From Desulfofundulus kuznetsovii DSM 6115 (GTDB lineage Bacteria > Bacillota > Desulfotomaculia > Desulfotomaculales > Desulfovirgulaceae): a stretch of 64,000 nt of DNA. Shown here piece by piece: positions 59,174-64,000 of this stretch; position 1 is the first letter of the stretch, and the number at the start of each line of letters is the position of its first letter. The DNA lies in the NCBI RefSeq assembly GCF_000214705.1, contig NC_015573.1, positions 1,139,001-1,203,000 on the forward strand, written 5' to 3'. The notes beneath the pieces are model-generated. The model made no database searches. It had not been told where the DNA came from and was given only the letters and a program-made list of their open reading frames with translations. Made by a program: the position numbers and the translations under genes.

Positions 59174-59896
59174 TTGGGAGTCAGGGAAAACCTTTCTCAT
59201 GTAATTGAGCAGGTGACAAAAGCGGCAAAAAAGGCCGGCCGGGATCCCGGCTCGGTTAAGCTGGTAGCAGTGACTAAAAATGTTTCCGTCGACATTATGC
59301 GGGAAGCGCTGGCAGCAGGAATAAATGCCTTTGGGGAGAACCGGGTGCAGGAACTGGTGGCCAAACACCCCCAGCTGCCGGTTGATGTGGAATGGCACCT
59401 TATCGGCCATCTGCAAACGAATAAGGTTAAATATATTATCGGCAAGGTACACCTGATCCATTCCCTGGACAGCTGGCGCCTGGCCCGGGAAATCAGCCGC
59501 CGGGCCCAGGAGCGGGGTTTAACGGTGGAAGTGCTGGTACAGGTAAATATATCCGGGGAAGAAACCAAATACGGTTTACCCCCCGGGGAGGTGAGGAGCT
59601 TTGTTGCGGGGGTGGCGGAGCTTCCCGGTATTCGCGTACGCGGATTAATGACCATTGCTCCCCTGGTCTCCGATCCCGAACAGGCAAGGCCGATCTTCAG
59701 GGAACTGTATCAAATGGCCAGCTGGCTTAAACAAGAGCTGCCGGAGTTACCGCTGGATTTTTTGTCTATGGGGATGAGCAACGATTTTACGGTGGCCGTA
59801 GAAGAAGGGGCAAATATAATTCGGGTGGGTAGCGCCATTTTTGGACCTCGACCAAACCCAAGGAGGGATAACCATGGCGAAAAAATTGGTGGATAA
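59174..59896 (+). CDS. PLP homeostasis protein YggS/YlmE
   Basis: 240 aa, TTG start. Single-domain alanine-racemase-like TIM barrel with the PLP Lys in KLVAVTKNVS (~36), then NAFGENRVQELV, WHLIGHLQTNKVKYI, QVNISGEETKYGL and LSMGMSNDFTVAVEEG. It binds pyridoxal phosphate and balances the free pool, without known catalysis. Its end overlaps the sepF start by 23 bp, in the ylm/dcw-distal arrangement. Confidence 0.93.
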   Translation: MGVRENLSHVIEQVTKAAKKAGRDPGSVKLVAVTKNVSVDIMREALAAGINAFGENRVQELVAKHPQLPVDVEWHLIGHLQTNKVKYIIGKVHLIHSLDSWRLAREISRRAQERGLTVEVLVQVNISGEETKYGLPPGEVRSFVAGVAELPGIRVRGLMTIAPLVSDPEQARPIFRELYQMASWLKQELPELPLDFLSMGMSNDFTVAVEEGANIIRVGSAIFGPRPNPRRDNHGEKIGG

Positions 59897-60305
59897 AGTA
59901 CTCGGTTTTATGGGCTTTGAAGAGGAGCCCCTGGAGGAAGAGGAAAAGGAGCGCTTCCGGGAAGAAGATTCTGTGCCCCAGGTGAAGCGCAAGGGGCAGG
60001 TATTCAGCTTACACACCCAGCGCCAGGTGCGGGTTATTGTGGCAGAACCCCGGGCTTTTGAAGATGTGCAGAGCATCGCTGAACATTTAAAAAACCGCCG
60101 CCCGGTGGTGGTTAATCTGGAGAGGGCTGAAAGCGAGCTGGCCAGGCGCGTGGTGGATTTTGTCAGCGGAGCTACATACGCCCTGAACGGGAACATGCAA
60201 AAGGTGGGCAACGGAATTTTTCTCTTTGTACCCAGTAATATGGATATAGCCGGTGACATTAAAGAATATGGAGAGCGGGGGATTTTCTCCTGGATGGACG
60301 AGTAA
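59874..60305 (+). CDS. sepF: Cell division protein SepF
   Basis: 143 aa from ATG 59874 (AAGGAGGGATAACC); a frame extension to 59841 lies inside yggS. N-terminal membrane-binding helix (MAKKLVDKVLGFMGF), acidic linker (EEEPLEEEEKERF) and the SepF core (~60-143; VIVAEPRAFEDVQSIAEHLK, VVNLERAESELARRVVDFVS). It polymerises into rings that bundle FtsZ and can replace FtsA as membrane anchor. Part of yggS-sepF-proC-yggT-ylmH. Confidence 0.93.
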   Translation: MAKKLVDKVLGFMGFEEEPLEEEEKERFREEDSVPQVKRKGQVFSLHTQRQVRVIVAEPRAFEDVQSIAEHLKNRRPVVVNLERAESELARRVVDFVSGATYALNGNMQKVGNGIFLFVPSNMDIAGDIKEYGERGIFSWMDE

Positions 60306-60320
60306 AGGGGGGTATTCCTT

Positions 60321-61142
60321 TTGCCATTGACAGGACTTGCCATTGGCTGCCTGGGGGGCGGGGCCATGGCCCAGGCCTTGCTCACAGGATTAATTAAAAG
60401 CGGTCTTCAGGCCCGGAATCTGTATGTAAGCGATACCCGCCGGGATCGACTGGAGTTTTTGCACCGGGAGCTGGGTGTACATACGCGGGAGAGCAACAAG
60501 GATCTAGTAAAGGAATCAGATGTGGTTATTCTAGCGGTTAAACCTCAAGTAGTAGAGGAGGTTTTGAAAGAAACAGGGGGCATATTTCAGCCCCAGCAAA
60601 CCCTCATTTCCATTGCCGCCGGTATTACCACCCAGTTTATTGAAAGTTTTCTCGCCCAACCGGTACCGGTAGTCCGCGTCATGCCCAACACACCCTGCCT
60701 TTTGGGAGCCGGTGCCAGTGCCCTTTGTCTCGGGACCCATGCCGGTGTTAGGGATCGGGAGCGGGCTATGGCTATTTTCAGTGTCGTCGGCCGGGCGGTG
60801 GAAGTGCCGGAAGGGCTGATGGACGCTGTGACAGGGCTTAGCGGCAGCGGGCCTGCCTATATGTATGTCATCCTGGAGGCTCTGGCCGATGCCGGGGTAC
60901 GGGTGGGTCTCCCCCGGGATGTGGCTCTTTTGCTCAGCGCCCAGACCATGCTGGGGGCCGCCCGGATGGTTCTAGAAACCAACGAACACCCTGGCCGCCT
61001 GAAAAACATGGTTACCACACCGGGGGGTACGGCTATTGCAGGTGTCTTTGCCCTGGAAGAGGGAGGACTGCGGGTAACCCTCATGCGGGCGGTGGAAGAA
61101 GCTACCCGCCGCTCCCGGGAACTGTCCAGTGCATTAAAATAA
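60321..61142 (+). CDS. proC: Pyrroline-5-carboxylate reductase ProC
   Basis: 273 aa, TTG start after AAAGGGGGG. NADPH Rossmann fold (IGCLGGGAMAQALLTGL), VRVMPNTPCLLGAGASAL and the family signature near the C-terminus (PGGTAIAGVFALEEGGLRVT) with the GSGPAYMYVILEALADAG helix. Catalyses the last step of proline synthesis. It lies between sepF and yggT as in many Firmicutes. Confidence 0.93.
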   Translation: MPLTGLAIGCLGGGAMAQALLTGLIKSGLQARNLYVSDTRRDRLEFLHRELGVHTRESNKDLVKESDVVILAVKPQVVEEVLKETGGIFQPQQTLISIAAGITTQFIESFLAQPVPVVRVMPNTPCLLGAGASALCLGTHAGVRDRERAMAIFSVVGRAVEVPEGLMDAVTGLSGSGPAYMYVILEALADAGVRVGLPRDVALLLSAQTMLGAARMVLETNEHPGRLKNMVTTPGGTAIAGVFALEEGGLRVTLMRAVEEATRRSRELSSALK

Positions 61143-61154
61143 GAGGAGAGCATT

Positions 61155-61418
61155 ATGAGTTTAGAACGCATTATAAACGTGGCTTTCCAGGTTTATGCCT
61201 GGCTGATCTTTATCCGCATTATTTTGTCTTTTATCCGTCATAACCCCTACCAGCCCCTGATCCGCTTCGTTTATGAAATTACCGAACCTGTGCTGGGTTT
61301 CTTCAGGCGCTTTATTCCCCCCGTGGGGATGCTGGATTTTTCACCCCTGGTGGCTTTCTTTGCCCTGGAATTGCTGCGCCAGATAATTCTCAACGTGATC
61401 CGGGCCCTGGGGTTGTAG
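61155..61418 (+). CDS. YggT family membrane protein
   Basis: 87 aa, AGAGGAG upstream. Two hydrophobic segments (~7-22 and ~60-82), core YAWLIFIRIILSFIRHNPYQ then FFRRFIPPVGMLDFSPLVAF. The YggT/YlmG family affects osmotic tolerance or cell division, with function unresolved. Adjacent to ylmH. Confidence 0.9.
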   Translation: MSLERIINVAFQVYAWLIFIRIILSFIRHNPYQPLIRFVYEITEPVLGFFRRFIPPVGMLDFSPLVAFFALELLRQIILNVIRALGL

Positions 61419-61435
61419 TCCTGAAGGGGTGAGGA

Positions 61436-62224
61436 ATGCTGGATAAGGAGTTTTTGCTATACCGTGCCAAAACCCAAGATGAAAAAGAAATGCTGTCCCG
61501 GGTTTATGACCTGGTGCAGCAAGTTTTGCGTGCCCGCCAGCCGCGAGTAACCGATTTCCTTGATCCTTATCATGCCGGTCTTGTGCTTATGGCATTAGAA
61601 AGGGTTCCCGATCTGGCGGCACGGAGTGATGGTGGTTACCCGGGCGCCGAGCGGGTGCGTATTCTTATTTATCCCGATTATCTAGATCCCCGGGAGGAGG
61701 ATTGGCAACTGGCATTTTTATCTATCCAGGGTTCCTTTGAAGAGCAGGAGCCTAGCCACAGGGATTTTCTGGGGGCTTTGCTGGCCCTCGGTCTGCGCCG
61801 GGAGAAAATTGGGGACATCCTCCTGCATAACGACCAGGCCCAGGTGGTTGTGGCCGGTGAAATAGCTCCCTTCATTCAATCCCAGCTTGCCCGGGTGGGT
61901 CGCATTTCCGTGACCGTGCACCGGATTTCCAGAGAGCAACTCTGTTCTCCCCCCCGCCGGGTTCGGGAAATCAAGGCCACCGTACCTTCCCTGCGTCTGG
62001 ACGTGGTGGCTGCTGCCGGTTTTGGTACTTCCCGCACCCGCATGGCCCGGGAAATTACTGCCCAGCGGGTTAGCCTGAACTGGCAGGTCTGCAGTGAGCT
62101 TTCTCATACGGTGCGGGAAGGGGACATTATTTCCGCCCGGGGACGCGGCCGGGTGCAGGTAACCCGGGTTACGGGAACCACTAAAAGCGGCCGCTTGGCG
62201 CTTATTTTACACCGGTATGTCTGA
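61436..62224 (+). CDS. S4-domain RNA-binding protein YlmH
   Basis: 262 aa. N-terminal YlmH domain (~1-170; VTDFLDPYHAGLVLMALERV, LALGLRREKIGDILLHNDQA) and C-terminal S4 RNA-binding domain (~180-255, REITAQRVSLNWQVCSELSH then VREGDIISARGRGRVQV). YlmH-like proteins have been linked to ribosome quality control; here that is family knowledge only. yggU follows after 15 bp. Confidence 0.92.
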   Translation: MLDKEFLLYRAKTQDEKEMLSRVYDLVQQVLRARQPRVTDFLDPYHAGLVLMALERVPDLAARSDGGYPGAERVRILIYPDYLDPREEDWQLAFLSIQGSFEEQEPSHRDFLGALLALGLRREKIGDILLHNDQAQVVVAGEIAPFIQSQLARVGRISVTVHRISREQLCSPPRRVREIKATVPSLRLDVVAAAGFGTSRTRMAREITAQRVSLNWQVCSELSHTVREGDIISARGRGRVQVTRVTGTTKSGRLALILHRYV

Positions 62225-62239
62225 TGGGGTGACGGGTTT

Positions 62240-62533
62240 ATGATCTTCCTGCGGGAAGAAAAGGGAGCAGTAGTCTTTAAAGTGCGCGTTCAGCCCCGGG
62301 CGGCCAGAAATGAGTTGGCCGGGGTGTTTGAAGACGCCCTGAAGGTCCGTTTGACGGCTCCCCCCGTGGAAGGAGAAGCCAATGAAGCCTGCCGGGATTT
62401 TTTTGCCCGGCTGCTGGGAGTGCCCAGGGTACGGGTGGAAATCATAGCCGGGCACACCGGCCGTAACAAGCTCGTGCGGGTACAGGGTGTTACTGTCGAG
62501 CAGGTGCGCTCTTTGATGGCAGCCCAAAGATAG
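62240..62533 (+). CDS. DUF167 (YggU) family protein
   Basis: 97 aa, DUF167 fold: VFKVRVQPRAARNELAGVFE, LKVRLTAPPVEGEANEACRD and VEIIAGHTGRNKLVRVQGVT. Small cytosolic protein, function unknown. Last gene of the sepF-ylmH run, followed by the convergent terminator. Confidence 0.9.
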   Translation: MIFLREEKGAVVFKVRVQPRAARNELAGVFEDALKVRLTAPPVEGEANEACRDFFARLLGVPRVRVEIIAGHTGRNKLVRVQGVTVEQVRSLMAAQR

Positions 62534-62574
62534 GCTTGGCTAATCGCGTCAACCAAAAGCTTCATTCTTTAAAA

Positions 62575-62626
62575 GAGTGGAAGAGGTAATGCACCGTGTT
62601 AAGGAGGCGCATCACCTCTTCCACTC
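62575..62626. terminator. Large convergent terminator with 13-bp perfect stem
   Basis: GAGTGGAAGAGGT (62575-62587) pairs perfectly with 62614-62626. An inner ATGC/GCAT stem and a loop holding AAGGAGG complete it. It lies between yggU (+) and the flavoprotein (-), whose stop codon overlaps its right arm. Confidence 0.75.
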
Positions 62627-63473
62627 ACGTTTTATACCTGGCCAGCAGTTCCTTAATTAGCTCCCGCCGGGCCAAATAACGGTCGCGGCTGGGAACAATC
62701 CACTCATTGAGATGGTGGCGGCGATGTTCTGCCGTCCAGAAATGGCCATGGGGGCCCGGCGGGTCAGGTACGAAGCGCAGGCCGCTCTCATCTGGAACCA
62801 GCCGTCCTGTGGCATTACATACCACACAGGTAACCCTGTCCTGCCCACTGAGGCGAAAGGCTCGACCGTAGCAGTTGCCGCACTGCTGCTCTTCCGGAGG
62901 ACGCGCCTCGATTTCTCCGGATAGGGCCCTGGCTACCCGCCGGCCCAACTCGCGGGCCCGGGTAACGTTTTCGGATTCCAACAGGACCTCCCCCGGTCCG
63001 GGAGCATACGCTTCCAGGTAGTCGATGACCCGGTAGCCGTAGGCCAGTGGGAAAAGGTTTAGCAGTTCTACCCCCAGCGGGTTCCACTTTCTGTTGCCGG
63101 CTACACTGATGGTGGCGGCCACCCTGGAGCGACCGGCCAGATCTTCAAGGTGGGGGGAGAGGCTGAGGGCCCGATCCGTTACCAGCTTGACTATTCCTGC
63201 CGGGCCCAAAAGGTAGGTGGGTGCGGCAATGATTAACCCGTCGGCCTCCAGGATTTTCTCCAGTAAAACCCCCAGGTCGTCATTTTTGATGGCACAGGAC
63301 CCCTTGTAGACACAGGCCAGGCAACCCCGGCAGGGTTCGAACCGCAGGTCCGGCAGGCGCAAAAAGGATACAGCCGCACCGGTTTTTTGAGCCTCGTCCA
63401 GCGCTTCGCGCAGGAGTACATCGCTGTTGCCCAGGGGACGCCGGGAACAGCAGATACCAAGTATGGTGGCCAT
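62625..63473 (-). CDS. NADPH-dependent FMN reductase / iron-sulfur flavoprotein with zinc ribbon
   Basis: 282 aa. Flavodoxin-like fold (ILGICCSRRPLGNSDVLLRE), FMN loop (IIAAPTYLLGPAGIVKLVTD) and the compact cysteine motif CRGCLACVYKGSC (~47-60) that holds a [4Fe-4S] cluster in iron-sulfur flavoproteins. A second cysteine set CGNC-x16-CVVC (~195-220) looks like a zinc ribbon or rubredoxin-like site, unusual for the family. Probable redox role in anaerobic electron transfer. It lies on the opposite strand between the ylmH run and the ileS leader. Confidence 0.85.
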   Translation of the reverse strand: MATILGICCSRRPLGNSDVLLREALDEAQKTGAAVSFLRLPDLRFEPCRGCLACVYKGSCAIKNDDLGVLLEKILEADGLIIAAPTYLLGPAGIVKLVTDRALSLSPHLEDLAGRSRVAATISVAGNRKWNPLGVELLNLFPLAYGYRVIDYLEAYAPGPGEVLLESENVTRARELGRRVARALSGEIEARPPEEQQCGNCYGRAFRLSGQDRVTCVVCNATGRLVPDESGLRFVPDPPGPHGHFWTAEHRRHHLNEWIVPSRDRYLARRELIKELLARYKT

Positions 63474-63507
63474 TTTTAAACCTCCCGATCAAATTTTGAC
63501 GAAAGCA

Positions 63508-63541
63508 TAAAAAACCGTTGTTACTACTTCAAGCAACGGTA
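63508..63541 (-). terminator. Minus-strand terminator upstream of the flavoprotein gene
   Basis: ACCGTTG / CAACGGT (7 bp) with a 13-nt loop, followed on the minus strand by TTTTTTAT. It lies ~35 bp before the flavoprotein start and ~45 bp after a 29-aa frame, so it may end that transcript or attenuate the flavoprotein. Confidence 0.55.
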
Positions 63542-63585
63542 CGTATACAGGTTAATTCTCCATTTTCAAGAAAATTCCTGTTTTT

Positions 63586-63675
63586 TTATTTTTTAAATGA
63601 CCTCTCCATTTGTTCCTTAGCGATTGAAATCCTTATTGAATTTATACCATCTTTGATGCGGATACAACCAGGCAT
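63586..63675 (-). CDS. Possible 29-aa peptide
   Basis: Frame from ATG 63675: MPGCIRIKDGINSIRISIAK then EQMERSFKK. A TAGGGGTAAGG sequence lies 5-15 bp upstream and a terminator lies downstream. It shares DNA with the plus-strand ileS promoter. No family known; may be chance. Confidence 0.25.
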   Translation of the reverse strand: MPGCIRIKDGINSIRISIAKEQMERSFKK

Positions 63676-63676
63676 G

Positions 63677-63706
63677 TTGACCTTACCCCTATTTTTTGTG
63701 TATAAT
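63677..63706 (+). promoter_or_regulatory. Promoter of the T-box leader
   Basis: TTGACC (63677-63682), 18-bp spacer, TATAAT (63701-63706), about 10 bp before the start of the leader. Confidence 0.8.
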
Positions 63707-63714
63707 ACTTGTTG

Positions 63715-64000
63715 TTTATGTTGCAAAAGCTTATGTTGCAAAGCCTGTGAGCGGGACGAGTAGCCAGGTCCCTCCTGTTGCAGAGAGCCCGGGGAAGCTG
63801 GAAACCGGGTACAGGAAGCCATGGCGAAAATCACCCGGGAGGTGCCGGCTGAACGGCGGGGTTATCCCCGTTCAGTAGGCCCGGACGGCTGGCCACCGTT
63901 ACCGGCAAAACGAGGGGACAGGTTAGTGAACGTTAACCTGTCTATAAGGGTGGTACCGCGGGAAGATCCCGTCCCTTGGGGCGGGATTTTTTTCTATTCT
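63715..64000 (+). promoter_or_regulatory. T-box leader, predicted isoleucine (AUC) specifier
   Basis: The T-box motif AGGGTGGTACCGCG (63947-63960) is followed by an intrinsic terminator ATCCCGTCCC-ttgg-GGCGGGAT with TTTTTTT (63966-63994). Upstream, stem I has the AGTA S-turn (~63759), an AGAGAG motif and a specifier loop GAAAATCA (~63826-63833) flanked by GCCA/TGGC and CGGG/CCCG stems; the codon before the conserved purine is ATC. Uncharged tRNA-Ile would favour the antiterminator. The regulated gene starts beyond the window; ileS fits the sepF-ylmH context. Confidence 0.85.

Overview
The window looks like a chromosome segment from a spore-forming, Gram-positive, probably thermophilic anaerobe of the Desulfotomaculum/Pelotomaculum (Peptococcaceae) type. 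The grounds are a complete division and cell wall (dcw) cluster joined to spoIIGA-sigE-sigG-spoIIR, class III (anaerobic) ribonucleotide reductase as the only reductase present, a meso-DAP type MurE, many TTG/GTG starts with strong Shine-Dalgarno sites, and a T-box leader. The lineage is inferred from gene content and order; no search was run.

Layout. (1) 1-3225, minus strand: a phage-like cassette with a ParB/MT-A70 methyltransferase (cut by the window edge), an HTH-metallophosphoesterase, two sigma-region-4-like proteins and a coiled-coil protein. (2) 3390-4280: an integration scar, made of the 3' half of a tRNA-Leu(TAA), a tyrosine-integrase pseudogene 50 bp away and a transposase fragment. 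(3) 4566-14069: an amidase, an Mrp-type Fe-S ATPase, HtrA, a minus-strand block (acyl-CoA ligase, polysaccharide deacetylase, MFS transporter), a DacF-like carboxypeptidase and a Fur-family regulator. (4) 14426-21054: a DUF4912 protein, a GH57 branching enzyme-GT4 fusion, a 44-aa membrane peptide, a patatin-like protein, a MetE/UROD-like protein and a PHP phosphatase.

(5) 21146-42739, dcw cluster: MraZ-box array, mraZ, rsmH, ftsL, a two-PASTA penicillin-binding protein, murE, murF, mraY, murD, a repeat element of about 340 bp, ftsW/spoVE, murG, murC, murB, murA, ftsQ, two DUF881 genes, sbp, ftsA, ftsZ and a terminator. (6) 42830-46874, early sporulation module: spoIIGA, sigE, sigG, spoIIR and ymxH. 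Sites matching the sigma-F consensus lie in front of both sigG and spoIIR. (7) 46911-50304: a structured leader and tandem NrdR boxes, then nrdR, nrdD and nrdG. (8) 50405-54397: a LysM/BsuPI protein, an FmdB zinc ribbon, a beta-CASP nuclease and PgeF. (9) 54423-58118: phoP, phoR, pstB and phoU without pstS/pstC/pstA. (10) 58229-62533: an HlyD-like adaptor, yggS, sepF, proC, yggT, ylmH and yggU. (11) 62575-64000: a minus-strand Fe-S flavoprotein, then a plus-strand promoter and T-box leader with a predicted isoleucine (AUC) specifier, almost certainly for an ileS beyond the window.

The central 40 kb makes and polymerises peptidoglycan precursors, assembles the Z ring and then passes to forespore/mother-cell sigma signalling. 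The least ordinary parts are the left cassette with its integration scar, the repeat element between murD and ftsW, the hairpin before nrdR with a Shine-Dalgarno sequence in its loop, the branching enzyme-glycosyltransferase fusion, and the phosphate operon without a transporter.
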